Below are positions 52,437 through 62,520 of a stretch of 64,000 nt of DNA, piece after piece. Position numbers and translations under genes: made by a program. A model generated the notes under the pieces. It was not told the DNA's origin and did no database searches. It saw only the letters and a program-made list of their open reading frames with translations. How positions within the stretch are numbered: the stretch's first letter is position 1; every line of letters starts with the position of its first letter. The stretch is from Cloacimonetes bacterium UBA3541 (GTDB taxonomy: Bacteria > Cloacimonadota > Cloacimonadia > Cloacimonadales > Cloacimonadaceae): contig DFOM01000050.1 in assembly GCA_002376725.1 (NCBI GenBank), positions 38,585 through 102,584 of the forward strand, written 5' to 3'.

Positions 52437-53296
52437 GTAATGATATCAATCTGACAAAAACTCTGAGAGAACGAAGAATTATCTTTCTCTTGCTGGTCTT
52501 AGCTGTCGCTATTCCTATAATATTTCCTCTCGGATTAAAGACCCATAGCACACCGCTAACGGAGAAAGCTTTTGAACTAATAGAATCAACTCCAGCTGGT
52601 TCTCCTGTTATTATCTCCTTTGATTATGATCCTTCAACCGTTACTGAACTTCAGCCTATGGCTATTGCTATTATTGAACATGCCTGGAGAAAGAATCATA
52701 AGATTATTGCTATGGCTATGTGGCCTCAAGGTTCTCAAATGGCAGATATGGCTTTTGCCGAAGTCCAGAAAAAGTTCGGTGAAGAAAAAGTCTATGGAGT
52801 AGATTATGTCAACTTGGGTTATAAACCAGGTGGAATGGTCATTATTCAGGCTATGGGACGAAATTTGAAGACGGTATTCCCTAAAGATACAGCTATGATT
52901 GACTACGATGATATACCCATATTAAAAAATATCAAAACGATAAAAGAAATCAAATATGTAGTTTCATTATCTGCTGGAGATCCTGGTTTGCGAGATTGGA
53001 TAATGACAGCTAATGGTAAATTTGGTATTCCGGTTGCAGGTGGCACTACTGCTGTTAGTGCACCTGGATTCTTACCTTATGTAAATGACCAGAATCAGCT
53101 TTCTGGTTTATTAGGCGGTTTGAAAGCGGCCGCAGAATATGAATTACTTCTGGGTTATGAAGGAACTGCCAGCAGAGGGATGAATCCTCAATCCGTAGCA
53201 CATATATTTATTCTTATGTTAATTGTGGCAGGTAATATTCGCGTTTGGCGAAACAGAAAAAAAGAAAAAATGGCTAAAGAGGTGAAAAATGGCTGA
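52433..53296 (+). CDS. Bitopic membrane protein with large extracytoplasmic alpha/beta domain
   Basis: This 287-residue protein has a transmembrane helix near residues 15-36 (IIFLLLVLAVAIPIIFPLG) and another near 262-275 (HIFILMLIVAGNIRVW). Between them lies a soluble alpha/beta domain with alternating strands and helices: VIISFDYDPSTVTELQPMA, HKIIAMAMWPQGSQMADMA and KYVVSLSAGDPGLRDWIM, then KFGIPVAGGTTAVSAPGFLP. The pattern suggests a Rossmann-like or periplasmic-binding-like fold, with no enzyme signature. It overlaps the upstream gene by 4 bases and the downstream gene by 8. I do not recognise the family. Confidence 0.65.
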   Translation: MSNDINLTKTLRERRIIFLLLVLAVAIPIIFPLGLKTHSTPLTEKAFELIESTPAGSPVIISFDYDPSTVTELQPMAIAIIEHAWRKNHKIIAMAMWPQGSQMADMAFAEVQKKFGEEKVYGVDYVNLGYKPGGMVIIQAMGRNLKTVFPKDTAMIDYDDIPILKNIKTIKEIKYVVSLSAGDPGLRDWIMTANGKFGIPVAGGTTAVSAPGFLPYVNDQNQLSGLLGGLKAAAEYELLLGYEGTASRGMNPQSVAHIFILMLIVAGNIRVWRNRKKEKMAKEVKNG

Positions 53297-53927
53297 ACTT
53301 ATGAAAACCATTGGTATTTGGCTTAGTGCCTATTTCACTCTCAGCATCTTCAGTTTTCTTTACAAAGATAATCCATTCTATAAGTTAGCCGAACAGATTT
53401 TTGTTGGACTTTCTGCTGCTTATTGGCTGGTTTATACCATATACAATATATTAATTCCGAATTTATTCAATAAACTATTTACCGATTTTGCTAATAACTG
53501 GATTCTGCTTATTCCTATGGTTCTTGGAATTATGATGCTGATGAGAATGTTCCCCAAACTAGAATGGGTAAGTCGTTATCCTATGGCGATTATGATAGGA
53601 ACCACTGCCGCTATAGCTATGCTTCTGTCTTTCCAATCAGATTTTCTCAGTCAGATAGCAGCTACGATAGTCAATCCTTTCAAATTCTCTTCGCCAGTTG
53701 ATATTGTGGGCACTATTCTTATTATTATAGGTACTATTTGTGGAATTTATTTCTTCTATTTCAGTAAAAAGCCAGAAGGATTCTATAAAATTCCTTCCAA
53801 AGTAGGTATCTGGTTTCTAATGGTTAGTTTTGGTGCATCTTTTGGTTACACGGTTATGGCACGTATCTCACTTCTGATTGGTAGACTGGATTTTCTCTTA
53901 CGAGATTGGTTGCATATAATTAAGTGA
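53289..53927 (+). CDS. Six-helix membrane protein of unknown function
   Basis: This is a 212-residue integral membrane protein with about six hydrophobic helices: IWLSAYFTLSIFSFLY, FVGLSAAYWLVYTIYNI, WILLIPMVLGIMMLMR, MAIMIGTTAAIAMLLSF, IVGTILIIIGTICGIYF and FLMVSFGASFGYTVMA. It overlaps the previous gene by 8 bases and ends the five-gene membrane cluster. It is not an obvious duplicate of the six-helix protein at 51738. Function is unknown. The next gene (aldolase) starts 61 bases later and may be separately expressed. Confidence 0.65.
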   Translation: MAELMKTIGIWLSAYFTLSIFSFLYKDNPFYKLAEQIFVGLSAAYWLVYTIYNILIPNLFNKLFTDFANNWILLIPMVLGIMMLMRMFPKLEWVSRYPMAIMIGTTAAIAMLLSFQSDFLSQIAATIVNPFKFSSPVDIVGTILIIIGTICGIYFFYFSKKPEGFYKIPSKVGIWFLMVSFGASFGYTVMARISLLIGRLDFLLRDWLHIIK

Positions 53928-53988
53928 TGAATTACAAGCTTGATATTTTTTGTAGAAGCTAAGATTTAATTTAAAAGTTATCAGGTAT

Positions 53989-54696
53989 ATGATTATGGAT
54001 TTAAAGGAAATTGTCTCGCTCTCACCTGAAATAAAGGAATTGATTAACAAAATTAGAAATATTTCATATGAGATAAATAGACATAACTGGGCAGAAGCCA
54101 ATGCAGGAAATCTTTCTCTTAATATCAGCCAGGAAATGAATGCTTTGAAAGAAACAAACGCGGAATGGTATCTGGTTACACTCACTGGAAGTCGTTATCG
54201 GGAAATGGCACAAAATCCTATTTCTTCCTTAACATTAATTGAAGTGCTAGCTAATCAGGAGAAATACTATCCTGCTGATTCTAAACCGACATCAGAATGG
54301 TCTTCTCATCGTATGCTTCAACAATATTTTCTGAAAGTAGGAAGAAAAGATAGGGTAATTATTCACTCACATCCTTCTAACATTATTTTACTAAGTCAGT
54401 TACCTTTTTTCTCTGATAAAAACCAGATTAATAAAATATTGATGGAAGCTCTAACTGAATTATCTATTTATCTTCCTGCAGGAATCGGAACAGTTCTTTA
54501 TGCTACTCCCGGTTCAGAAGAACTAGCTTTAAATACCTTAGAAGCCATTGGAGATAGCAAGGCTCTAATCTGGCAATATCATGGTTTGCTTTGCACCGGT
54601 GAAAATCTGGATGAAGCCTTTGATTATATGGAAATTGTAGAAAAAGCGGCAGAACTTGCACTTCGTAAGCTATTTTTAGCAAAGTTAAAACTTTAA
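53989..54696 (+). CDS. Class II aldolase/adducin-family protein, RhaD-like
   Basis: This is a 235-residue zinc-dependent aldolase-like protein. NWAEANAGNLSLNIS near residue 28 is the family's phosphate-binding GN-S turn. TSEWSSHRMLQQYF near residue 103 carries the catalytic-type acid, and VIIHSHPSNIILLSQL near residue 124 supplies the HxH zinc ligands. WQYHGLLCTGENLDEAF near residue 198 gives the third histidine. The pattern is closest to rhamnulose-1-phosphate aldolase in my reading. No rhamnose kinase or isomerase is nearby, so the substrate is open. Confidence 0.85.
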   Translation: MIMDLKEIVSLSPEIKELINKIRNISYEINRHNWAEANAGNLSLNISQEMNALKETNAEWYLVTLTGSRYREMAQNPISSLTLIEVLANQEKYYPADSKPTSEWSSHRMLQQYFLKVGRKDRVIIHSHPSNIILLSQLPFFSDKNQINKILMEALTELSIYLPAGIGTVLYATPGSEELALNTLEAIGDSKALIWQYHGLLCTGENLDEAFDYMEIVEKAAELALRKLFLAKLKL

Positions 54697-54785
54697 ACCT
54701 TTTATTTTTGTTATAAGCAAAAGTAGAATGAGGATTAGCAGAATTAAAGTAGTATATAATATAAAATAGATATAAGGAGTATGAT

Positions 54786-56564
54786 ATGAAGCGCCGATTT
54801 ATATTTCTACTCTTATTAATTGTTGCTCTATCTTGTTTGATAGCAAAAAATCCGGATCCAAAAGCGGTAGTGGGAAAAATAGATAATATCACCTACACTT
54901 ATTCAGAATATGATAAAATACTTTCCAATTATTATGCCTATTATCAGAAAAAATGGGGACATCCACTTTCAGAGGAGGAAAAGGCAAAACTTAATAACCA
55001 ATGCTGGGAAGAGCTTGTAGGTCGTTATATCTATGATAAAGCTATTAAAGCAGGTAAAATAACTATCACTCAGGCGGAACTATTAAGAGAAGCTAAGAAG
55101 AATCCTCCTGAAGCAGTAAAACAAATTCCTGAACTAAAAACCAATGGCAAGTTTGATAAGAAAAAATATGAAAATGCCCTCAATAATGTACCTGATTTCA
55201 AAAAAGCTGTTTTAGAAGAAGTTAAAGCTTTGTATCAATATCAAAAATTACTGAATACTATTAGAAATGAAGTTACCGTGAGTGAGGATAGCGTTTATGC
55301 TGAATGGTTGCGTGAAAATGACCTGGTAGATGCTCAAATTATCTGTTTTGACGCGAAAAAATTGACCTCGGTAATTGCCTCAGAAGAAGAATGCCAGCAA
55401 TATTATGAAGCTAATAAAGAGCAATATCGTAAAGATAACTGTCGTCGTTATCGTTATGTAAAGATTCCTAGAGCACCTTCAACCGCAGATTCTCTTTCCG
55501 TCAAAGAGGAAGTTATGAAGATGTACCAGGACTTGCTTGCTGGTGCAGATTTTGCTGAAATGGCAAAAGCTAAATCTCAGGATCCTGGTTCTGCTGAAAA
55601 AGGAGGAGATTTAGGCTGGTTCGGTAGAGGACAAATGATTCCTGTTTTTGAAGAAACCGCGTTCAAAACACCTCCGGGACTAATTGCCGAACCTATCCTA
55701 TCCAATTATGGCTGGCATATAATTCAAACTTTAGACCGTCGTCAAACCGTGAATGGAGAAGAGGTTTTAGCTAGGCATATCCTTGCTCGCATAGAGCCCA
55801 GTGAAACCACCTTACAACAAATGAAAATTACAGCTATCACCTTATATCAAAAAGCACAAGAGAAAGGGTTACAAAAAGCAGCTCAAGAAATGGGACTTGT
55901 AGTAGAAGAAAGTGGAGCATTCCAGGAAAAAGATTCTTTTATAAAAGGAATAGGAAGAGACGCCAATTTAGTGAGTTTTGCCTTCCAAAATCCGATCGGT
56001 TCTCTAGCTAATATCTATTATTCTCCGAATGGAGATGCCTATATTTGCGAAATAGCAGATAGCATTGCTGTATATTACACTCCCTTTGAAGATGAAAAAA
56101 TCCGCATTATGAATACAGTTAATCGGGATAAAAGACACTCCTTTATGAATGATTATGCCCATAATTTTATGCAGAATTATACTCCAGACCAGTATCTAGC
56201 TCAAGCTGAAAGGGATAGTCTTATAGTAATAGAGATTACTAATCACAAAAAAGGAGATCCCATTAGTTCTCTGGGAAAAATTCCCGCTTTAGATGATGCC
56301 TTATTTAAAACTCCCGTAGAAAGCTTTACACCTCTAATAAATGACCAATCACGCTGGTTTCTAGCTAAAATAATCAAACATCAAGTTCCGGATCCGACTG
56401 AATGGGAAAAGAATAAAGCTGCTTTAATGAAAGCTGCTAAAGAAAAAGCAGGTCAGGACCATCTGAATCAATGGTATCTGGAAGAACGCCGTAAAGTCAA
56501 TATTATAGATAATAGACGAGATTTTTATGATCTGAGTTCAACCGACAAAATTATTCAGCTTTAA
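54786..56564 (+). CDS. Periplasmic SurA/PpiD-like peptidyl-prolyl isomerase
   Basis: This is a 592-residue exported chaperone-isomerase. The signal peptide (MKRRFIFLLLLIVALSCLIA) is followed by a SurA-N-like helical domain (about 25-175) and a parvulin domain (about 220-320: FAEMAKAKSQDPGSAEKGG, DLGWFGRGQMIPVFEETAF, GWHIIQTLDRR). A second, degenerate parvulin-like segment begins VLARHILARIEPSE near 333. The C-terminal third is further helical. It probably assists outer-membrane protein folding. A TATAAT box lies 26 bases upstream without a clear -35. The end overlaps the convergent mtaB gene by 14 bases. Confidence 0.88.
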   Translation: MKRRFIFLLLLIVALSCLIAKNPDPKAVVGKIDNITYTYSEYDKILSNYYAYYQKKWGHPLSEEEKAKLNNQCWEELVGRYIYDKAIKAGKITITQAELLREAKKNPPEAVKQIPELKTNGKFDKKKYENALNNVPDFKKAVLEEVKALYQYQKLLNTIRNEVTVSEDSVYAEWLRENDLVDAQIICFDAKKLTSVIASEEECQQYYEANKEQYRKDNCRRYRYVKIPRAPSTADSLSVKEEVMKMYQDLLAGADFAEMAKAKSQDPGSAEKGGDLGWFGRGQMIPVFEETAFKTPPGLIAEPILSNYGWHIIQTLDRRQTVNGEEVLARHILARIEPSETTLQQMKITAITLYQKAQEKGLQKAAQEMGLVVEESGAFQEKDSFIKGIGRDANLVSFAFQNPIGSLANIYYSPNGDAYICEIADSIAVYYTPFEDEKIRIMNTVNRDKRHSFMNDYAHNFMQNYTPDQYLAQAERDSLIVIEITNHKKGDPISSLGKIPALDDALFKTPVESFTPLINDQSRWFLAKIIKHQVPDPTEWEKNKAALMKAAKEKAGQDHLNQWYLEERRKVNIIDNRRDFYDLSSTDKIIQL

Positions 56565-57834
56565 TATCTAAAACACCCTCTTTATATAACTGCTGGGGAA
56601 TTATCTTAATTAATTCTCCAGCTTTTTCTTTGATAGAAGTATAGGCACGAATATAATGGTCTGATAAGAAAGTACCAATACCATTTTCACTGCTCTCAAG
56701 AATACCCTGAAGAATTATTTTTTCTTGGATAAGCTTTTGTTTATAAATCTCTTTTTTCTGTTTTCCCAATTGTAATAATTGGTGCACACGCAGGTTTTTC
56801 TCTTGCCTGGGAATCTGCTCAGAAAAATTAAATGCCACTGTTCCAGGTCTGCGAGAAAAAGGAAAGATATGCAGGTAGGCAACGGGAAGTTTATCTATAA
56901 AATCAAAAGTGATTTGAAAATCGGAACTAGTTTCACCTGGGAAACCGGTAATAACATCAAGTCCAATTGCGGCATCGGGAAAATAATTCAGGATATTATC
57001 TATCAAAGTTTGAAATTCACCTGTACCATATGGTCTACCCATATTTTTTAAAGTGCGGTCACATCCTGATTGGAGAGGGATATGAAAGTGAGGACATAGT
57101 TTTGTGCATTGTCTCAACCTTTTTATAATTTCCAGAGAAAAAAGATGCGGCTCAATAGAACTCAACCTTATCAGCTCTAAACCTTCAAGTTCCTCTAAAG
57201 CTTGCACAATATCAGCCAGATTTTTACCCTCATCTTCATACAAACCAAGATTGATTCCACTCAGAACTATCTCTTTATATCCATTTTCTATAAATAATTT
57301 TGCTTGAGTAAGAACTTCAGAAAATTTAGCTGAACGAGCAGGACCACGAGCATAAGGAACTGCACAGTAATAACAGCGAAAATCACATCCATCCTGTATT
57401 TTTTGAAAAGCACGAGTATGCTCTATCATCTTTTGAACTGGTTTAAAATTAAATTCTGCTGCTTGCATTATATCCTGAAAATGATAATCTTCTTTATTTA
57501 AAAATTCTGCCAGGTCCAGCTTGTTTTGATTATCCACAATAAGGTCTATATTTCCTAGTTTGCTTATCTCATCAAAATTTCTTTGGGCATAGCAACCAGT
57601 GACAATGACTTTCACTGCGGGATTTTGACTTTTCTGCTTTAGTGCTTTACGAATAAGATTGCGACTCTTATAATCTGTCCTATTGGTAACGGTGCAGGTA
57701 TTGATGATATAGATATCCGCTTCGCTAGCAAAGGGAACAAGAGTATAATTCTCAGGATTAAACTGGCTTAATATTATAGCAGATTCGGCTAGATTAGTCT
57801 TGCAACCAAGAGTAGCAATAGCTATCCGAATCAA
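56551..57834 (-). CDS. mtaB: tRNA N6-threonylcarbamoyladenosine 2-methylthiotransferase MtaB
   Basis: This is a 427-residue radical-SAM methylthiotransferase that adds a methylthio group to t6A37 of tRNAs reading ANN codons. The three N-terminal cluster cysteines lie in ATLGCKTN, INTCTVTNRTD and VTGCYAQRN. The radical-SAM cluster motif is CDFRCYYC (about 149-156). The MtaB-type GINLGLYEDEGKNL and SSIEPHLFS follow, and a TRAM-like domain is at the C-terminus. No frameshift is seen. It is the last gene of the minus-strand run from dnaN and overlaps the convergent isomerase gene by 14 bases. Confidence 0.92.
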   Translation of the reverse strand: MIRIAIATLGCKTNLAESAIILSQFNPENYTLVPFASEADIYIINTCTVTNRTDYKSRNLIRKALKQKSQNPAVKVIVTGCYAQRNFDEISKLGNIDLIVDNQNKLDLAEFLNKEDYHFQDIMQAAEFNFKPVQKMIEHTRAFQKIQDGCDFRCYYCAVPYARGPARSAKFSEVLTQAKLFIENGYKEIVLSGINLGLYEDEGKNLADIVQALEELEGLELIRLSSIEPHLFSLEIIKRLRQCTKLCPHFHIPLQSGCDRTLKNMGRPYGTGEFQTLIDNILNYFPDAAIGLDVITGFPGETSSDFQITFDFIDKLPVAYLHIFPFSRRPGTVAFNFSEQIPRQEKNLRVHQLLQLGKQKKEIYKQKLIQEKIILQGILESSENGIGTFLSDHYIRAYTSIKEKAGELIKIIPQQLYKEGVLDIKAE

Positions 57835-57836
57835 GA

Positions 57837-58439
57837 TTAATGCTCACTTAAAAACTTATATATAGTTGGAGCATAGATTTGATGCTCCAGCTCCAGAACT
57901 TTTGCTGCTATATCTTCTGCATTTTTACAATCGGAAATATCTACCTTAAGCTGTGCTAAAATAGGTCCATTATCGTATTCGGAATCAACAAGATGAACAG
58001 TTACTCCAGATACCTTATCACCAGAATCAAATACAGCATTATGCACTCTCATTCCATACATACCTTTTCCACCATATTTAGGCAGGAGAGCAGGATGAAT
58101 GTTCAAAACTGGAATCTTTACTTCTTCCAAAAAGGAAGAGGATAGCAAATTCATAAAACCTGCCAGTGCGATAAGGTCAATCTTCTCTTTTTGGCATAGT
58201 TTCAACAAGCGAATCTCAAAATCTTTATCTTTCTTAGGAGACAAGATATAGCAAGGAATACTTAGTTTAGCGCATAATTGCACAACTGGTGCATCTTTAT
58301 TGGAAGCGGTGGCAAAGGCAATTTTTAGAGGAAGAGAATGACTTTTAAAATAGTCATAGAGAGCTTGAAGATTAGAACCTCTTCCTGCACCACTAGTTAG
58401 AACTGCTATTCGCCAGGTTTTAGATGGAGTTCTTTCCAT
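57837..58439 (-). CDS. purN: Phosphoribosylglycinamide formyltransferase
   Basis: This is a 200-residue purine-synthesis enzyme transferring a formyl group from 10-formyl-THF to [21 protein letters not shown] (about 13-30) is the phosphate-binding start, and [16 protein letters not shown] precedes the catalytic [18 protein letters not shown] with its N-H pair. [15 protein letters not shown] contains the catalytic aspartate. The ATG lies inside the last codons of aspS, giving a 34-base overlap, and no later start is available. It lies 2 bases before mtaB. No other pur gene is in the window. Confidence 0.92.
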   Translation of the reverse strand: MERTPSKTWRIAVLTSGAGRGSNLQALYDYFKSHSLPLKIAFATASNKDAPVVQLCAKLSIPCYILSPKKDKDFEIRLLKLCQKEKIDLIALAGFMNLLSSSFLEEVKIPVLNIHPALLPKYGGKGMYGMRVHNAVFDSGDKVSGVTVHLVDSEYDNGPILAQLKVDISDCKNAEDIAAKVLELEHQIYAPTIYKFLSEH

Positions 58440-60187
58440 TGCTCTTCTGATACTTCAGAGGGTGCTCCACACATCAAATCAGTGGCTTTTAAGGTCTTGG
58501 GAAAGGCAATAACATCACGAATGGATTCTGCCTTGGTCATTATCATCACTAAACGGTCTAGTCCAGGTGCTATTCCTCCATGAGGTGGAGTTCCATATTT
58601 CAAAGCTTCTAAGAAAAATCCAAATCTTTCATTGAGCTCTTTTTCGCTAAGACCTAGAATATCAAAAATCTTTTTCTGCAGGTCATAACGATGACAACGG
58701 ATACTTCCCGAGGAAAGCTCAACTCCATTACACACTAAATCATAGAGCTGACCTATGATTTGACCATATTTATCAGGTTGATTTAGCCAGGGAATATGTT
58801 CTTCTTTAGGTAAGGTAAACATATGATGAGCAGGTTCCCATTTCTTTTCTTCCGCATTGTATTGAAAAAGAGGATAATCTGTAATCCAGACAAAAGAAAA
58901 AATATTATCGGGAATAAGATTTTGCCATTTTGCGATGGTATTCCTGAGGTCGGCAAGAACCTTACAAGTCATCTCATAACTATCTGCTACGATGGCGATT
59001 AAATCTCCCGCTTTAGCTTGGGCTAGGGATATTATCGCCGAGCTTTCTTCTGCAGTTAAAAATTTACTTATACCAGATTCCAGACCTTTTTCTGTAACTT
59101 TTGCAAAAGCTATTCCTTGTCCACCTTGGTGTCTTGCCAGCCTAATTAGTTCATCCTGTTTAGTACGACTGTAGCTAGCACCTTGGGGAATGCATAGAGC
59201 TTTAATCACAGCTCCTTGCTGAATAGCAGAACGAAACAGGTTAAATTGAGTGTCTTGCAGGGCAGAAGTAAGATCACATAATTCCAATCCAAAACGCAAA
59301 TCCGGTTTATCACAGCCAAAACGGTCCATTGTATCTTTATAGCTCAAACGCAGAAAAGGAATAGGAAGCTCTATATTTAGAACCTCAGAAAATAGATTCT
59401 GCATCAACCTTTCCACTAAATCAAAGATTTGTTCCTGAGTAGCAAAACTCATCTCTAAATCCAGTTGAGTAAATTCTGGCTGTCTATCGGCTCTCAAATC
59501 CTCATCGCGAAAACATCTAGCAATCTGAAAATAGCGGTCAAATCCAGCAATCATCAAAAGCTGTTTAAACATCTGAGGAGATTGAGGTAAAGCATAAAAT
59601 TTTCCGGGATAAATTCTGCTGGGGACCAGATAATCTCTTGCGCCTTCAGGTGTGCTTTTCATCAAAATAGGAGTTTCTATCTCATAAAAACCTTCCCGAG
59701 AAAGAAAGTTCCGCATAGACTGCATAATCTGATGTCGTATCAGGATATTGTTTTGTAGAGAAGGTCTGCGTAGATCCAGATAGCGATATTTTAATCTAAG
59801 GTCTTCTTCTGCTAGGGCAGCTTCATTCAATTGGATGGGTAAAGGTTCACAATCGTTTAGTAGATAAATCTCATCTGCTATTACCTCTATTTTTCCAGTT
59901 GGAATAGAACTATTCACATTTTCGGGAGAACGAGCTACAACTTTACCTTTTGCTACTACTACATATTCAAGTCGTAATCTTTCTGCTTTAATAAAAGCTT
60001 CCTTCTGTTCCGGATGGATCACGACCTGAATTATACCTTTAACATCTCTTAAATCAATAAAAATTAAACCACCCAGATCTCTTCTGCTATTAACCCATCC
60101 CATTAAGGTCACATCTTTATCTATATCTTCTGATCTCAAATCACCACAATAATGTGTTCTTTTTAAATTTCCCAGATTGTCTATCAT
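58406..60187 (-). CDS. aspS: Aspartyl-tRNA synthetase
   Basis: This is a 593-residue bacterial-type class IIb synthetase charging tRNA-Asp. The N-terminal anticodon-binding OB fold spans about 15-105 ([23 protein letters not shown], seen as [19 protein letters not shown]). Motif 2 is [20 protein letters not shown] near residue 222. A GAD insertion domain lies at about 285-410, and motif 3 is [13 protein letters not shown] near 538. Whether it also charges tRNA-Asn is not decided here. It follows the transporter gene by 20 bases and overlaps purN by 34 bases. Confidence 0.95.
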   Translation of the reverse strand: MIDNLGNLKRTHYCGDLRSEDIDKDVTLMGWVNSRRDLGGLIFIDLRDVKGIIQVVIHPEQKEAFIKAERLRLEYVVVAKGKVVARSPENVNSSIPTGKIEVIADEIYLLNDCEPLPIQLNEAALAEEDLRLKYRYLDLRRPSLQNNILIRHQIMQSMRNFLSREGFYEIETPILMKSTPEGARDYLVPSRIYPGKFYALPQSPQMFKQLLMIAGFDRYFQIARCFRDEDLRADRQPEFTQLDLEMSFATQEQIFDLVERLMQNLFSEVLNIELPIPFLRLSYKDTMDRFGCDKPDLRFGLELCDLTSALQDTQFNLFRSAIQQGAVIKALCIPQGASYSRTKQDELIRLARHQGGQGIAFAKVTEKGLESGISKFLTAEESSAIISLAQAKAGDLIAIVADSYEMTCKVLADLRNTIAKWQNLIPDNIFSFVWITDYPLFQYNAEEKKWEPAHHMFTLPKEEHIPWLNQPDKYGQIIGQLYDLVCNGVELSSGSIRCHRYDLQKKIFDILGLSEKELNERFGFFLEALKYGTPPHGGIAPGLDRLVMIMTKAESIRDVIAFPKTLKATDLMCGAPSEVSEEQWKELHLKPGE

Positions 60188-60207
60188 TATAAAATCACCT
60201 TCAAAAG

Positions 60208-61443
60208 TTATTTAAATACATATTCTTGACCGAATTTTATGCCTCTTTCCAGCTTAACCTGGTGAAGCATTATCCAACCTGCCACGAAGAACACTATCAA
60301 AGAGATAATGGCATAGCGCTGATTACCTGAAATACGAGTTATTTCTCCATAAACAAAAGGACCGATTATAGAGGATATTCTTCCCATCAGCGTATAAAAA
60401 CCAAAGAATTCTGCTTGCTTATCCAGTGGAGTTAGCAACGAAAGCATTGTCCTGCTATTGGCTTGACTGCTGCCAATGGCTAAACCAGCAAGAAGTCCAA
60501 GATAGTAATATTCCTGTGCAGAAGAGCATAAAAATGCCCAGATCACTACCACTACCCATATCATCAAAGAAATACTTAAAGAAACACGAACATTCAATTT
60601 ATCTGCTACTAAGCCAAAAAGTACAGCTCCAATAAAAGAAGTCACCTGCGCAATTATAAAAAAGAGGATGAGACTCTGTTGCGTCATTCCAAATTGTGCA
60701 CCGCCAAAAATAGCAGCATAAACAATAACAGTATAGATTCCTATATTATAGAGAAAATAACTGATTAAGAAATTGAGTAAATCAGGCATCTTTTTAATAT
60801 GCTTCAAGGAAAACAAGACCCTATCTAATGCAACTTTAAAATAATTCTTTTTCGGTACTGGATATTGTTTTTCCTTGAGCGTTAAAAATGTTATAGTAGA
60901 AAAGATGAGAATATGCAAAGCTACCATAGGCCAAACAAATTCTATTCTTTTATCTATCAATGCCAGAGCTAAAACCAGAGTTACCAATCCTCCTATATAA
61001 CCAAAACCCCAACCTAAACCTGAAATCCTACCAATATCCTTTTTCATACCAATTTCCGGTAAAAAAGCATCGTAAAAAACATTGGCACTGTTAAACGAAA
61101 AGTTAGCTATAATGAAGAGTATCATAGCTAAAATTATATTGCCTGCTCTTACAAAGTAAAGTAAGGCAGTAGAGAGAATAGTTAGGATGGTAAAGCCAAA
61201 GAGGAATTTCTTTTTAGAACGAGAATAATCTGCCATAGCACCGAGAAGAGGTGCAAAGATAGCAGCCAGCGTCATAGAGATGGTTATAGCTCTAGACCAT
61301 AACCATTCTCCACCTGCTGGACTTCCAGAAGCAATGGTCTGAACAAAATATACACTGAAGACAACAGTGACGATGACGGTGGTAAATGCCGAATTGGCAA
61401 AATCATAAAACATCCAACCGATAGCTTCTTTTCTTAGTTTCAT
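60208..61443 (-). CDS. UMF1-type MFS transporter
   Basis: This is a 411-residue major-facilitator protein with twelve predicted helices. The N-terminal [19 protein letters not shown] is the signature of the UMF1/Atg22-like group, followed by [19 protein letters not shown] between helices 2 and 3. [26 protein letters not shown] in the second half (as [14 protein letters not shown]) is also typical. Substrate is unknown; eukaryotic relatives export amino acids from the vacuole. Its start overlaps the recF stop by 4 bases, an unusual place for a transporter. Confidence 0.88.
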   Translation of the reverse strand: MKLRKEAIGWMFYDFANSAFTTVIVTVVFSVYFVQTIASGSPAGGEWLWSRAITISMTLAAIFAPLLGAMADYSRSKKKFLFGFTILTILSTALLYFVRAGNIILAMILFIIANFSFNSANVFYDAFLPEIGMKKDIGRISGLGWGFGYIGGLVTLVLALALIDKRIEFVWPMVALHILIFSTITFLTLKEKQYPVPKKNYFKVALDRVLFSLKHIKKMPDLLNFLISYFLYNIGIYTVIVYAAIFGGAQFGMTQQSLILFFIIAQVTSFIGAVLFGLVADKLNVRVSLSISLMIWVVVVIWAFLCSSAQEYYYLGLLAGLAIGSSQANSRTMLSLLTPLDKQAEFFGFYTLMGRISSIIGPFVYGEITRISGNQRYAIISLIVFFVAGWIMLHQVKLERGIKFGQEYVFK

Positions 61444-62516
61444 AGTTTAATTGCAGGTAAATTCAATCTGGTAAGTTCATTCCATTCACTGGCTATTTGT
61501 TCATTAGGACTGGCTATGAAAACCTGATAGTGAAAATCAAGGAATTCCTTGATACGATGCGTGTGCAGCTGGTCTAATTCCGCAAAAACATCATCAAAGA
61601 GCATTATAGGTTTGATATTAGTTAAATTATGTATCAGGGAAGCTTGAATCAGTTTTAGAATTATCACCGTTATTCTTTTTTGACCTTGAGAACCAAAACT
61701 CTTGAGATTGTTCTGATTGAGCAGAAATTCATAGTCATCCAGATGAGGTCCAATCAGGGTGCGTTGATAGTTTTTCTCTTTTTTCTCCAGTTCCTTTAAT
61801 AAAGTTAAAAGCCCATCTAGGCTAGCGGGATAATCCTCAATTCCGTTAATTTTATACTCTATAGCTATATCTTTAACTTGATCTGATATATAAGGATACT
61901 GCTCTCTTAGTGCTTGATTAATCAAATTCAGATATTTTCGCCTATATTGCAAAATAGGGAATAATAATTCACAAAAATGAAGGTCCCAGCTATGTTTTTC
62001 TGGCTTAGTAAAATCTTTTTTTAGCAGGTTATTGCGTTGCAATACGATATGTAAATAGTCCCTTAAAAGAACTATATATTCTGGATAAATTTGAGAAATA
62101 GCGAGGTCAAAATACTGTCTGCGAAAACGAGGACTACCATTTATTAGGTTCATATCTTCTGGTGCTGAATAGATGACTTTCACGCATTCATATATTCTAC
62201 TGAGTTGACGAATCGGATTTCCATTGATTTTTAACAGCTTTTTCCCTTTTTGCCAGGATATCTGTATCTCTAAACTTAGCTCATTATCCGTTTTAAAACA
62301 ACCTTTTAACGAAAAAAAATCATAGCCTTGCTGGCAGAGATATTCATCCCGATGAAAATTAATTGATTTTCCTATACCGCAATAGGCTATAGCTTCCAAA
62401 AGATTGGTCTTACCATAGCTATTGGGGGCAATTATCAGATTACCAACAGGATGCAAATCAAATCTGGCATTCTCATAATTGCGAAAATGCACCAGAAAGA
62501 GCTTTTCTAATATCAA
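61440..62516 (-). CDS. recF: DNA replication and repair protein RecF
   Basis: This is a 358-residue SMC-like ATPase that helps load RecA at gaps. It starts LEKLFLVHFRNYENARFDL, as RecF does. Walker A reads IAPNSYGKTNLLEAI (about 28-42), where the common form is GxNGxGKTN, so the first and fourth residues are altered while GKTN is kept. The ABC signature region is KSFGSQGQKRITVIILKL, and Walker B is IMLFDDVFAELDQ. It follows dnaN by 4 bases. The dnaN-recF order is the conserved origin-side arrangement. Confidence 0.93.
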   Translation of the reverse strand: MILEKLFLVHFRNYENARFDLHPVGNLIIAPNSYGKTNLLEAIAYCGIGKSINFHRDEYLCQQGYDFFSLKGCFKTDNELSLEIQISWQKGKKLLKINGNPIRQLSRIYECVKVIYSAPEDMNLINGSPRFRRQYFDLAISQIYPEYIVLLRDYLHIVLQRNNLLKKDFTKPEKHSWDLHFCELLFPILQYRRKYLNLINQALREQYPYISDQVKDIAIEYKINGIEDYPASLDGLLTLLKELEKKEKNYQRTLIGPHLDDYEFLLNQNNLKSFGSQGQKRITVIILKLIQASLIHNLTNIKPIMLFDDVFAELDQLHTHRIKEFLDFHYQVFIASPNEQIASEWNELTRLNLPAIKL

Positions 62517-62520
62517 TAAA

